DNA from: Diaphorobacter caeni
Lineage (GTDB): Bacteria; Pseudomonadota; Gammaproteobacteria; Burkholderiales; Burkholderiaceae_C
Assembly: GCF_015354245.1 (NCBI RefSeq)
Contig: NZ_JADKYZ010000003.1
Location: 248,001 to 312,000, forward strand
Length of the DNA stretch: 64,000 bases
Reading direction: 5' to 3'
The position numbers and the translations under genes are program-made. This document shows, one piece after another, positions 1 to 8,096 of this stretch. The notes under the pieces are model-generated. The model saw only the letters and a program-made list of their open reading frames with translations, ran no database searches and was not told the origin of the DNA. The stretch's first letter is position 1. Each line of letters begins with the position of its first letter.

Positions 1-1424
1 CGCTCGGCGTGCTGCTGCTCGCCAACTGGAACGATGAGCCGCTGAGCGACAAGTCGCGCAAAGCGCTGGCGTACACGGCACCGACCGAGAACCAGCTGCG
101 CGGCAACGGCTTTCTGATTCTTGCGGGCATCGATGCGCCCGCGCCCGCCAACCCCAAGGCCGACGCGGTGGAGCCCGCTCGGCAGCTTGGCCTGCAGATG
201 CTCGCGCGCGAGATCGAGCGCTGGAAATGGAACCAGCGTCTTGGGCACACCAATCACACCAATGCGCCCAAGTCCCTCGAACCAACAGGCGCCCTCACCC
301 GCAAGCAAATTCTTCCCGACGAATTGAGATGCCCGCCCGAGCAGGCCGACTGCATCGCATGGTTCGTGCAGCAACGAAAGCAGTTCGCCACACCCAACGC
401 GCACCAGCGTGCGGTCCTCGCACGCCTGGCGGCCCTTGCACGGGCGCCGTACTGCACCAATGTGCTTCCCAATTTCGTGGCAGCACAAGGCGCGCCGCTT
501 TCCGCATTGCTCGCCGGATTCGAACTGCAACTGGCCCGCGCGAGCCTGCTGTGGAACGACAAGGCCTACGACGAGGCATTGGATCTGGTGGAGCGCGGCG
601 AGGCAGTGCGGCAATGCACGGCCGCATCGGATCGATTGACCGCCAGCTCCATTGCCACCTCGCCGATGAACCACGCCACCATCAAATGGCTGAGCAACGC
701 GGTCACCCGCACCGGCGATCGCCTGCGCCCGCAGGACGAGGCGCGCATCCAAAAACTGCTGGAAACGCCGCGCCTCTCCATCCGCCGGGGACTGGCCACC
801 GAGATGACGTATTCGGCGAGCATCACCCACTCCCTCGGCGTGACGCTCAAGTTGCCGAACAACACGGACGAGGGTGAAGGCAACGCGACTGAGAACGAGC
901 TGTCGAAGAGCGATTCGTGGATCAGGCACGCCCGACGGTCCGTCAACGCCCTGCTCTATCTGCCCAACGAGACCACCAACATCACCACGGAGCGCTGGAC
1001 GCCGCTGGTGCAGCTCGCCGACGTACTGCCCCATGAGCTCAAAGCGGCCGAAGAATTGGCGGCCAACAAGCACGAATCGCCAGCAGCGGCACGTGCGAAA
1101 TGGCACGGCGCACGCAACCCCATCGGCAACCACCTGCTGGGCATCGCAGACCTATCGGACTATGTTCACTACAACCATCGTGCCATCGACACCGACGGCT
1201 ACCGCCGCCTCGCGCTGCTGCAGTTGCAGGCGATGCAGCAACGCATTCCGCCAGAGAAAATGAGCCAGTGGCTCGCCGACCGCCCCGAGCCGCTGCGCAA
1301 CCCCTGGGACCGCCAGCCCATGCAGTGGAACGCAGAAGCCGGCTCGCTGGAGTTCACCGGCCTGGCGGTGCAGACAGCCAACCCGGGCAAGTCACGCACC
1401 TACAGAATCAGCTTGCGCCACTGA
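1..1424 (+). CDS. Uncharacterised membrane-anchored protein, 5' end cut by window
   Basis: The reading frame is open to the left edge, so the N-terminus is missing; the first visible GTG at 9 is probably internal. The visible part starts with hydrophobic residues (GVLLLANW) that look like the end of a transmembrane anchor, followed by about 450 polar residues. This fits a single-pass protein with a large extracytoplasmic domain. No catalytic motif or known domain was recognised. Four cysteines lie in the stretch from residue 108 to residue 203. Codon use is GC-rich like its neighbours, so it is a genuine gene. It is followed by a dispersed palindrome and converges on metI. The function is unknown. 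Confidence 0.75.
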   Translation, partial: LGVLLLANWNDEPLSDKSRKALAYTAPTENQLRGNGFLILAGIDAPAPANPKADAVEPARQLGLQMLAREIERWKWNQRLGHTNHTNAPKSLEPTGALTRKQILPDELRCPPEQADCIAWFVQQRKQFATPNAHQRAVLARLAALARAPYCTNVLPNFVAAQGAPLSALLAGFELQLARASLLWNDKAYDEALDLVERGEAVRQCTAASDRLTASSIATSPMNHATIKWLSNAVTRTGDRLRPQDEARIQKLLETPRLSIRRGLATEMTYSASITHSLGVTLKLPNNTDEGEGNATENELSKSDSWIRHARRSVNALLYLPNETTNITTERWTPLVQLADVLPHELKAAEELAANKHESPAAARAKWHGARNPIGNHLLGIADLSDYVHYNHRAIDTDGYRRLALLQLQAMQQRIPPEKMSQWLADRPEPLRNPWDRQPMQWNAEAGSLEFTGLAVQTANPGKSRTYRISLRH

Positions 1425-1515
1425 ATCCCCCCCAAAGTCTCATCATCGATTGGCGGGGCCCCGCATGCTGGAGCGAGCCAGCAAAGCGCACAAGGCGCTC
1501 GAACAAGCACCGCAA

Positions 1516-1610
1516 CGGTGAAATGGGTCATAGCGCGAGGCGTCGCCGACGCAGATCAGTACTTCAGTACGGCAAGGAGGCGCAACGAAGCGGGATGGCC
1601 CATTTCACCG
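1516..1610. repeat. Dispersed palindromic element, copy A
   Basis: Outer arms 1516-1530 and 1596-1610 are inverted repeats with one mismatch (GGTGAAATGGG plus flanks). The interior holds core blocks GCGAGGCGT, ACGCAGA, CAGTACTT, GTACGGCAAG and CAACGAAGC, in the same order as the element at 39670-39762, whose outer arms are unrelated. A second hairpin, CGCCGCC-AAC-GGCGGCG, follows at 1631-1647. The octamer at 1623-1630 is complementary to 1523-1530 and could compete with the main stem. Apart from these and the metI terminator, nothing else is visible in 1425-1768. Confidence 0.7.
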
Positions 1611-1721
1611 CCTCCAAACGATTGACCCATCGCCGCCAACGGCGGCGTCGTGATCGAAGCCTGCGCACATAAAAGTTGCAGCGCAACGTTTGAAAGGCCC
1701 CGATATTCCTTGAAGAAGCAA

Positions 1722-1745
1722 GAATGGGAGCCGAAGCTCCCATTC
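1722..1745 (-). terminator. Terminator of metNI with UUCG tetraloop
   Basis: A perfect 10-bp stem (1722-1731 with 1736-1745) closes a four-base loop that reads UUCG on the minus-strand transcript. A T-rich stretch (TTGCTTCTT) follows. It lies 24 bp downstream of the metI stop, which fits intrinsic termination. Confidence 0.75.
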
Positions 1746-1768
1746 CGTTCAATCTGCGAAAAGGCTGA

Positions 1769-2434
1769 TCACTTGTGGCTCAAGCGACGCACGGCCCAGT
1801 CGCCCAGGCTCTGGATGGCCTGCACGAAGAAGATCAGCACGATCACGACGGCCAGCATGATGTCCGGCAAAAAGCGCTGATAACCGTAGCGAATGCCCAG
1901 ATCGCCCAAGCCGCCGCCGCCGATGGCGCCCGCCATGGCCGAGTAGCCCGTCAGGCTCACGAAGCTGATGGTCAGACCGGCGACGATGCCCGGCAGCGCC
2001 TCGGGCAACAGCACCTTCCAGACGATCTGGCTGGTGGTCGCGCCCATGGACTGGGCGGCCTCGATGAGGCCGTTGTCCACTTCGCGCAGGGCGGTTTCAA
2101 CGAGCCGCGCGACAAAGGGCGCGGCGGCCAGCGTCAGCGGAACGACGGCGGCCCAGGTGCCGATCGACGAGCCCGTGATGAAGCGCGTGAACGGAATGAT
2201 GGCCACCAGCAGGATGATGAACGGCGTGGAGCGCACGGCGTTCACGATCCAGCCGACGGTCTTGTTGAGCGCGCCGTTTTCGAGCACGCCGCCCTTGTCG
2301 GTCAGGCGCAGGAACACGCCAAGCGGGATACCGATCAGCCCGCCGACGAGGCCGGACACGCCGACCATGATGATGGTTTCCCAGAGCGACTGCGCGAACA
2401 GCTCCAGCATCATTTCAGAAAAATTCTCGAACAT
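1769..2434 (-). CDS. metI: D-methionine ABC transporter permease MetI
   Basis: This 221-residue protein is the usual length for MetI. It has about five transmembrane helices and the permease EAA loop (EAAQSMGATTSQIVWKVLLP, near residues 125-145) that docks on the ATPase. The reading frame extends further upstream inside metN, but the ATG at 2434 gives the family N-terminus MFENFSEMM and leaves only four bases after the metN stop, so the two genes are co-transcribed. The protein forms the inner-membrane channel for methionine import. No MetQ substrate-binding gene is adjacent, so it must be encoded elsewhere. Confidence 0.93.
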   Translation of the reverse strand: MFENFSEMMLELFAQSLWETIIMVGVSGLVGGLIGIPLGVFLRLTDKGGVLENGALNKTVGWIVNAVRSTPFIILLVAIIPFTRFITGSSIGTWAAVVPLTLAAAPFVARLVETALREVDNGLIEAAQSMGATTSQIVWKVLLPEALPGIVAGLTISFVSLTGYSAMAGAIGGGGLGDLGIRYGYQRFLPDIMLAVVIVLIFFVQAIQSLGDWAVRRLSHK

Positions 2435-2438
2435 CGCT

Positions 2439-3488
2439 TCAGTCCTCCAACGCCACTTCCTGCACCAGCACGCCCTGGGCGCGCAGCTCGGCCACGGTGG
2501 CATCAAGCTGCATCTGCTGGCCGCTTGCGAACACCGCGAGCGAACCGAAGGTCTGGTTCTGGATCTCGTCGACCTGGCCATGCAGGATGGACAGATCCAG
2601 CGAATACTCGCGGATCAGGCGCGAGAGAATCGGCTGGTAGGCCTGCTCGCCCGAATACGACAGACGCAGCAGTCGGCCGCTCTGGCCAAAGCCCTGCGCC
2701 TGTGCTGAGAGATGGCGCACGCGGTCGAACACGCTGGCGGGCAGCTCCTGGGGCACGATCTCGTCGATCAGGCTCTTGGTGATCGCCTGCTCGGGACGGG
2801 TGAAGACGTCGATCACGCGGCCCATCTCGACGATGCGGCCGGCCTCGATCACCGCCACGCGGTCGGCGATCTGCTTGATCACCTGCATCTGGTGCGTGAT
2901 GAGAACGACGGTCACGCCCAGCTCGTTGTTCACCTTGCGCAGCAGATCGAGAATCGAGCGCGTGGTCTCGGGGTCGAGCGCGGAGGTCGCCTCGTCCGAC
3001 AGCAGCACCTTGGGGTTGCTGGCCAGCGCGCGCGCAATGCCCACGCGCTGCTTTTGGCCACCGGAAATCTGTGCCGGATACCGGTCCGCCAGATGGTTCA
3101 GACCCACCAGTTCGAGCAGCGGATCGATGCGCTTCTTGATGGCGTCCTTGCTCAGACCGGCCAGCTCCAGCGGCAGAGCCGCATTGTCAAAAACGGTGCG
3201 CGAGGACAGCAGATTGAAATGCTGGAACACCATGCCGATTTCGCGGCGCGCCTCGCGCAGCTCGACATCGTTCAGTCGGGTGAGATCGCGCCCGGCGACA
3301 ATCACCTCGCCCGCCGTGGGCCGGTTGAGCAGATTGATGACGCGCACCAGCGAGCTCTTGCCCGCGCCGGAACGCCCGATGATGCCGAACACTTCGCCAG
3401 CGCCGATCTGGAGATCGATGCCGCTCAACGCCTCAACCGGGCCTTTTGGGCCCTTGTAGATCTGGGTAATACCCCGTAAGTCGATCAT
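2439..3488 (-). CDS. metN: Methionine ABC transporter ATP-binding protein MetN
   Basis: This 349-residue ATPase energises methionine import with MetI. It shows Walker A (GRSGAGKSS, near residue 37), the ABC signature ([14 protein letters not shown]), Walker B ([12 protein letters not shown]) and the H-loop (ITHQ). The last 75 or so residues form a NIL/ACT-like domain, which in this family binds methionine and inhibits transport. The start at 3488 ([13 protein letters not shown]) matches the family; an upstream in-frame start at 3539 would add an unlikely 17 residues. It is the first gene of metNI and is divergent from the MFS gene, with a dyad between them. Confidence 0.95.
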   Translation of the reverse strand: MIDLRGITQIYKGPKGPVEALSGIDLQIGAGEVFGIIGRSGAGKSSLVRVINLLNRPTAGEVIVAGRDLTRLNDVELREARREIGMVFQHFNLLSSRTVFDNAALPLELAGLSKDAIKKRIDPLLELVGLNHLADRYPAQISGGQKQRVGIARALASNPKVLLSDEATSALDPETTRSILDLLRKVNNELGVTVVLITHQMQVIKQIADRVAVIEAGRIVEMGRVIDVFTRPEQAITKSLIDEIVPQELPASVFDRVRHLSAQAQGFGQSGRLLRLSYSGEQAYQPILSRLIREYSLDLSILHGQVDEIQNQTFGSLAVFASGQQMQLDATVAELRAQGVLVQEVALED

Positions 3489-3583
3489 GAATGCAAAAAA
3501 CACGCCGCAGCGAGCTTGGCGGGTCGTGGTTCCCGCCAACCTGCAGCGGCGCGCTTTCAGGAATTAATTGGATGGCTTGAAAT

Positions 3584-3619
3584 GTAATCGTTCGTCATGG
3601 ATGTCACAACGAACATTAC
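3584..3619. promoter_or_regulatory. Imperfect dyad between divergent metN and MFS genes
   Basis: GTAATCGTTCGT (3584-3595) and ACGAACATTAC (3609-3619) are complementary over 11 bp with one extra base, separated by 13 bp. This is the only clear symmetry in the 349-bp gap 3489-3837 and resembles an operator for a dimeric regulator. Which of the two genes it controls cannot be seen, and no regulator gene is adjacent. The rest of the gap shows no gene. Confidence 0.45.
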
Positions 3620-3837
3620 GTTAAGTAGTAAGACCCGAGAGTTATAAGCGCCGATCCACTCCAGCGCGCTCTGAGAGCACTGGAGCCATATCGGGGCCAA
3701 CACTGACAGCAGAGTCTCTCGTCTCTCGCTATCATTCGGGTTTCCCCTTATTTTAAGCGAACCCAAAGGCCGCGCCCTTGGCCTGTGTTTGGGTCCGGGC
3801 GACTGCCCCTCGCAACGCTTCTCCTCAATCACCCTTC

Positions 3838-5067
3838 ATGCAACGCCGCTGGCCCCCTGTTCTCTGGATCGGTTACTCCATGTGCGTGGGCGTGATGGGC
3901 ACCGCGCTCGCCAGTCCCCTCTACCCCATCTACCAGACGGAATGGAATCTGCGCCCGAGCGACATCACGCATGTCTTCGTGCTCTACATGTTCGGGGTGC
4001 TCATCAGCCTGATGTTCCTCGGCCGGCTCACGCAGCGCTTCGGCTTTCTGCCGATTCTGCGCGCCGGACTCATCGTGATGACTGCGGGCGTCGCCATCTC
4101 GGCGCTCGCATGGAACGTGCCGTCGTTCATGGTCGCCCGCATGCTGATCGGCCTGGCCTCGGGCATGATCACCACCTCCGCTTCGGTCGGCATGGTCCAG
4201 GCCAGCCCCGGCAAGGACCCGCGCCGCATCGCCGCGCTCACCACCGTGGCGATGACTCTCGGCTTCGGCATCGGCCCGCTGCTCGGTGGCGTGATGGCGC
4301 AGTGGGTGCCGCATCCGCTGGTCACGGCCTATATCCCGACCATGCTGATGGGCGCGCTCGCCGTCTACGCGCTGTTCCAACTGCGCGCCGAGCCCGTGGC
4401 CCAACCGCTCGACGAGCATGATCCCGACGCCACCGTGGACAACACCCGCGCGCTCGCTGGCTGGATGCCCACCCTGACCTTTCCGCCCGCCCGCGGACGT
4501 CGCCAGTTCTGGCTGGCCAGCATGGGCGCATTCAGCGCGTTCGGCATGTTCAGCCTGTATTCATCGCTTGCGCCGAGCTTCATGAAGGAACTCGTGCCCT
4601 GGAGCGGCCCTGCCGTGAGCGGGCTGTCCATCGCGATGATCCTGTTTCTTTCGTCGGCGTTCCAGTACGCGGTGCGCAACTTCAGGACCAAGCGGGTGGT
4701 GCTGACCTCGGAATCCGCGCTCGCCCTCTGCAACGTGCTGCTGATGCTGACCATCCACAGCGGCGAGGCCTGGCTGTTCATCGCCGCCGTGCTGGTGACC
4801 GCGTTCGGACACGGCCTCGCCAACGTCGGCGGCATGGGCGTGGTCGCCAAACTCACCACGCCCGCCGAGCGCGCGGGCCTGCTGAGCTCCTACCTCATCA
4901 TCGGCTACATGGGCACCATCGTCCCGATCATCGCCGTCGGCTGGCTTGCCGATCGGCTGGGACTGCACACTGCGCTGATCATCTTCTGCTCGAGCATGGC
5001 GCTGATGAACGTCGCCATCGGCGCACTGGTGTGGCGCACGAAGGAACTGCCAGCCGCCAGCATCTGA
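3838..5067 (+). CDS. MFS transporter (drug/sugar efflux type)
   Basis: The 409-residue protein has about twelve hydrophobic helices in two bundles and a motif-A-like loop between helices 2 and 3 (GRLTQRFGFLPILRAG), typical of major facilitator proton antiporters. The start at 3838 (MQRRWPPVLWIGY) places the first helix directly at the N-terminus; the upstream in-frame start at 3778 adds 20 residues unlike the family. The substrate is unknown. It is divergent from metN and converges on the START-like gene with no intergenic base. An unrelated efflux role is as likely as a link to methionine. Confidence 0.8.
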   Translation: MQRRWPPVLWIGYSMCVGVMGTALASPLYPIYQTEWNLRPSDITHVFVLYMFGVLISLMFLGRLTQRFGFLPILRAGLIVMTAGVAISALAWNVPSFMVARMLIGLASGMITTSASVGMVQASPGKDPRRIAALTTVAMTLGFGIGPLLGGVMAQWVPHPLVTAYIPTMLMGALAVYALFQLRAEPVAQPLDEHDPDATVDNTRALAGWMPTLTFPPARGRRQFWLASMGAFSAFGMFSLYSSLAPSFMKELVPWSGPAVSGLSIAMILFLSSAFQYAVRNFRTKRVVLTSESALALCNVLLMLTIHSGEAWLFIAAVLVTAFGHGLANVGGMGVVAKLTTPAERAGLLSSYLIIGYMGTIVPIIAVGWLADRLGLHTALIIFCSSMALMNVAIGALVWRTKELPAASI

Positions 5068-5769
5068 TCAACGCTCGCTGGCGGTGCGTGTCGACTTCTT
5101 GACCGCGGCGGCGTTCGGCGCTGGAGCATTGTTCGCTGCGGCGGCTTCGCGCTTCTTCATCTCGGCGATCAACGCGGAAAACTGCTCCGCCGTCTGATTG
5201 CGCACCGCCGCCGGCCCCACCAGCGGCGGCAACCAGAATCCTGGCTCCACATCCGCGTGATACACCAGCCGCGTGCCACCGGGCTCCGGCGACAGCGTCA
5301 TCACGCTGTGCATGAACTTCACATTGCCCGCCACATTCGTCGCGCTGATCTGCTCCTGAGGCACCAGCACGACCTCGCGAGTGGAGTCGTATTTCTTGGT
5401 GAACGGCCCAAAACGCGCCACCCCCACCTGCCGGATCGACATATGCCTGTCGTCCACCCCCGGGATCACGTCGCTGACCTGCACATCAGGAAGAATCTGC
5501 ACCAGTTTGGAGAAGTCAGTCAGCACCTCCCAGACGATCCTCTGCGGCACATCGGCATGGATGACCGCATCGACATGGAACTGGTCACCATCGCGCTGCA
5601 CGTTCACCGAACTCGGCGACACCAGCAGCGGAGCCCGTCCACCCGAGGCCGCATTGCCTGCCGACGGATAGTCATCGGCCGCCGCATTCGCCGCAGCGCC
5701 CAACAGCAGCAGCGGCAGCATCAGGGCACAGCCCATGCCCACACGCAACCCATTCGCTCGCCAATTCAT
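5068..5769 (-). CDS. Secreted SRPBCC/START-like (polyketide cyclase-like) protein
   Basis: This 233-residue protein starts with a signal peptide (residues about 8-32, MLPLLLLGAAANAAA) and is probably periplasmic. Residues about 60-200 form a helix-grip SRPBCC domain, with the typical opening VWEVLTDFSKLVQILPDV, a fold that binds hydrophobic ligands. The C-terminus is Ala/Lys rich. The start at 5769 has a GGAG ribosome-binding site about ten bases upstream, better than the in-frame start at 5820. The ligand is unknown. It faces the MFS gene tail to tail. Confidence 0.75.
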   Translation of the reverse strand: MNWRANGLRVGMGCALMLPLLLLGAAANAAADDYPSAGNAASGGRAPLLVSPSSVNVQRDGDQFHVDAVIHADVPQRIVWEVLTDFSKLVQILPDVQVSDVIPGVDDRHMSIRQVGVARFGPFTKKYDSTREVVLVPQEQISATNVAGNVKFMHSVMTLSPEPGGTRLVYHADVEPGFWLPPLVGPAAVRNQTAEQFSALIAEMKKREAAAANNAPAPNAAAVKKSTRTASER

Positions 5770-5872
5770 TTTGCCGGCTCCATCGCTCAATCGATAGCGC
5801 AAGCATATCGGGCTTTGCATTGTTTCGCTGGGTGCGAAGAACAGCGATCAGGATCGCCCCTGCAGCCACGTC

Positions 5873-6397
5873 TTACATCGAACTGGAGACCCCGCTTCGC
5901 CGACGAAAGCCCGCGAGACCCAAGATACAGAACGTACCGAGAACCAAAGCAGAGGCTCCGACCGTCGGGACCGGAGCCATTTCGGCCGCCGGCAAGCCGG
6001 GACAGGACATGGTGTAGGTATGAAACACGACATCATTCGCCACTTTCCCGCCGGCAGGAGTGAGGAGAGTGACGGTGATGGGATTGGCCTTTGGTTGGTT
6101 CAACGCGTAAGGACCATACTGGAGTTTCGAGCCCACAACCCCAAGTCCATTGGGGCCAAAGGATTGAGAGCCCAGAACGTTGCCAAGTCCATCTTTGACA
6201 ATGCCTTGAACAATCTCAGCCCCCTTGCCCGTGTTGTCCAGTGTTGGAACGCCTTGGTCCGCCGTGAACGTGGCCTCCAGCGCATCGCAATCAATGGTGA
6301 TCTGGGGATTGGTCAAATTGCATCCGGAGACGAGCATCAGCACACTGGCAAAGAAGATGAGACGCTGGATGTCAAAGCCGAGGCAAACGTTTCTCAT
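5873..6397 (-). CDS. Lipoprotein with C-terminal CTERM-like sorting tail
   Basis: This is a 174-residue exported protein of unknown function. The N-terminus has a lipoprotein signal (hydrophobic stretch and LVSGC lipobox near residue 26). The C-terminus has the tripartite layout of a CTERM sorting signal: a short PVPTVG motif, a hydrophobic helix (ALVLGTFCILGLAG) and an arginine cluster (RRR). The motif resembles the IPTL-CTERM tags recognised by exosortase H, but the match is judged by eye. No exosortase gene lies in the window. Carrying both a lipobox and a CTERM tail is unusual. Confidence 0.65.
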   Translation of the reverse strand: MRNVCLGFDIQRLIFFASVLMLVSGCNLTNPQITIDCDALEATFTADQGVPTLDNTGKGAEIVQGIVKDGLGNVLGSQSFGPNGLGVVGSKLQYGPYALNQPKANPITVTLLTPAGGKVANDVVFHTYTMSCPGLPAAEMAPVPTVGASALVLGTFCILGLAGFRRRSGVSSSM

Positions 6398-6742
6398 TGC
6401 ATGGATAGTTAAGTTATGTAACTTTCACTTTCAGCGCAGCAGCGAGCTGCGTCAATGCCACCGCCATGGTTTTGAATCAGTTTCTTGTCTTGCGACAACT
6501 CCTTGATCCAGCAGCAGCGATTCAACCGACAAGAAGCAACGCCAAACCTCCGTCGTCCCGATTTCGGAAATTTTGGACTCCTTGGATACCCCGCTTTCAC
6601 TGGAGAAACGGTTTTGACATCGCGCTTGAAAGCCAATAGCTGGCAGTGAAGTGGGATGCAGATGACCAAGTGCAGGATTGGTCACGCCGGTTGGAATGTC
6701 GCCGCGAACCAACGTGCGTTTTCGCAAACGCGCTGCGGTTTG
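6398..6742. other. Intergenic stretch without recognisable gene
   Basis: No convincing coding sequence is seen here. A 110-codon minus-strand frame across 6452-6784 runs through the downstream terminator and has no family-like sequence. A small hairpin (GCAAAC with GTTTGC, 6724-6743) lies just before the terminator of the neighbouring gene. The right part probably serves as 3' UTR and the left part as promoter of the lipoprotein gene. Confidence 0.5.
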
Positions 6743-6770
6743 CAAAAAAAAGCCGCCCGGAAAGGCGGCT
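6743..6770 (-). terminator. Intrinsic terminator
   Basis: AGCCGCC (6751-6757) pairs perfectly with GGCGGCT (6764-6770) around a six-base loop. On the minus strand the stem is followed by eight T. It lies 21 bp past the stop of the helical periplasmic protein gene at 6792-7199, the expected place. Confidence 0.85.
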
Positions 6771-6791
6771 CGTTGACGGTCCAATATCGAA

Positions 6792-7199
6792 TCAATACTT
6801 GGTCGCCTTGATGTCTGCTTTGGCTTTCTCGTAGTCGGCTTTTGCCTGCTTCTTGCAGGCGTCCTTGGCCTCGCCTGTGCTGTCGTCGCACTTCTCTTCA
6901 GCGACTTCGTACGCGCCCTTCGCCTTGGCTTCGTCTACCTCACGCTTGTGTTTGGCGCTGGGCTTGTACTGCTGCTCGAGTTCGGCCTTGGCGATTTTTT
7001 CTTTGGCTTCAGCCTCTTCCTTGCACACGTCTTTGGCGTTGTCCTTGAGGGTGTCGCACTGCGCTTTCGCCGCCTTGTAGTCGGCTTCAATCTGCTTCTT
7101 GGCTGCGGAGTGCTGATCCGCTGTCATCCCCTGCGCTTGCGCCGCGCCGACAACGAACACGGTGCCCATCAGTGCCAACGTTAGTGATTTCAAGTTCAT
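6792..7199 (-). CDS. Small periplasmic lysine/alanine-rich helical protein
   Basis: This 135-residue protein has a signal peptide (MNLKSLTLALMG to AQA, residues 1-22). The mature part is almost entirely charged helix rich in Lys, Ala and Glu, with regularly spaced cysteine pairs (CDTLKDNAKDVC, CDDSTGEAKDAC), each eleven residues apart, suggesting two disulfide-linked helical hairpins. The start at 7199 has a GGAG site eight bases upstream; the in-frame start at 7268 would mask the signal peptide. Similar small cell-envelope proteins occur in Burkholderiales, but no function is assigned. Confidence 0.75.
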   Translation of the reverse strand: MNLKSLTLALMGTVFVVGAAQAQGMTADQHSAAKKQIEADYKAAKAQCDTLKDNAKDVCKEEAEAKEKIAKAELEQQYKPSAKHKREVDEAKAKGAYEVAEEKCDDSTGEAKDACKKQAKADYEKAKADIKATKY

Positions 7200-7518
7200 C
7201 TGCTGCTCCTTTGTTGATAACCCAAGTTTCAGATCAACAAGAATGCAGGCATGTAGGCCAAGGCGCACGCGGTCGGACGGACATTGAACACGATGCTTAT
7301 AGGACTTTCAGTTTTGGAGTGTCGTCTGCAGATGTTGAGCACGCCCGATTCGCACCCGCAAGGTGCGGCCGTGACAGGCAGAGATCGTGCAGGGCAATGT
7401 CGACGCCAAGGCCATACCGTGCGTTCGGAACGACAAAACACACGAACTTTGCGCAGCCCCACGAGGCGCCGAGCCCATCAAAAGTCAAGGTATCCTAGCC
7501 ACTGATCCACAGGGGTAG

Positions 7519-7552
7519 TTAGGTGACAAATAAGGGACAAATTAGGGCACAC
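7519..7552. promoter_or_regulatory. Three phased direct repeats upstream of phosphatase gene
   Basis: Three consecutive units TTAGGTGACAAA, TAAGGGACAAA and TTAGGGCACAC (7519-7530, 7531-7541, 7542-7552) repeat every 11-12 bp, one helical turn. They end 15 bp before the phosphatase start codon. Such phasing is typical of operators bound cooperatively on one DNA face. The regulator is unknown. The rest of the 368-bp gap 7200-7567 shows nothing clear. Confidence 0.45.
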
Positions 7553-7567
7553 CGTCTGGAAACCCGC

Positions 7568-8056
7568 ATGGACAGGCCGTTTCACGTGCTCATGGTCTGC
7601 ATGGGCAACATCTGCCGCAGCCCTACGGCACATGGCGTTTTCGAGAAGCTCGTGCAGGACGCTGGGCTGTCGGACTCCATTCAGGTTGATTCGGCTGGCA
7701 CCCACAGCTATCACGTCGGCGAACCTCCGGACCGGCGATCGCAGGCCCATGCGGCCCAGCGCGGATATGACCTGTCGGCGCAGCGCGCGCGCCAACTCGT
7801 GGCAAGCGACTTTGAAAAGTTCGATCTCGTGCTGGTCATGGACGACAACAACGAGCAGGCCGCGCGGACCCTCTGCCCTCCCGCCCAACGACACCGTCTC
7901 ATGAGACTGACGGATTTCTGCACGCGCTTTGACGACAAGGAAGTGCCCGATCCGTACTACGGTGGTTCGGGCGGCTTCGAACATGTGCTCAATCTGGTCG
8001 AGGATGCCTGCACGGGCGTGCTCGGCGCGGTGGTCTTCGCACGCAAGACGGGCTGA
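7568..8056 (+). CDS. Low-molecular-weight protein-tyrosine phosphatase
   Basis: The 162-residue protein carries the family signature near the N-terminus (VCMGNICRSPTA, residues 10-21) with nucleophilic cysteine and arginine in a C-x5-R-S loop, and the general-acid region DPYYGG near residue 125. It hydrolyses phosphotyrosine in the cytoplasm. The length is normal for the family. The start at 7568 (MDRPFHVLMVC) is preferred over an in-frame start at 7523 inside the direct repeats. There is no adjacent tyrosine kinase or exopolysaccharide gene, so this looks like the stand-alone type rather than a Wzb partner. It converges on cysB. Confidence 0.92.
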   Translation: MDRPFHVLMVCMGNICRSPTAHGVFEKLVQDAGLSDSIQVDSAGTHSYHVGEPPDRRSQAHAAQRGYDLSAQRARQLVASDFEKFDLVLVMDDNNEQAARTLCPPAQRHRLMRLTDFCTRFDDKEVPDPYYGGSGGFEHVLNLVEDACTGVLGAVVFARKTG

Positions 8057-8096
8057 TCCTTATGCGGCCCGATCCCGGCAGGCCGAACGCAGGCGC

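Noticed and set aside
6452-6784. Minus-strand 110-codon frame between the lipoprotein and the helical protein
   Set aside because: It overlaps a perfect intrinsic terminator and its codon use is unlike neighbouring genes.
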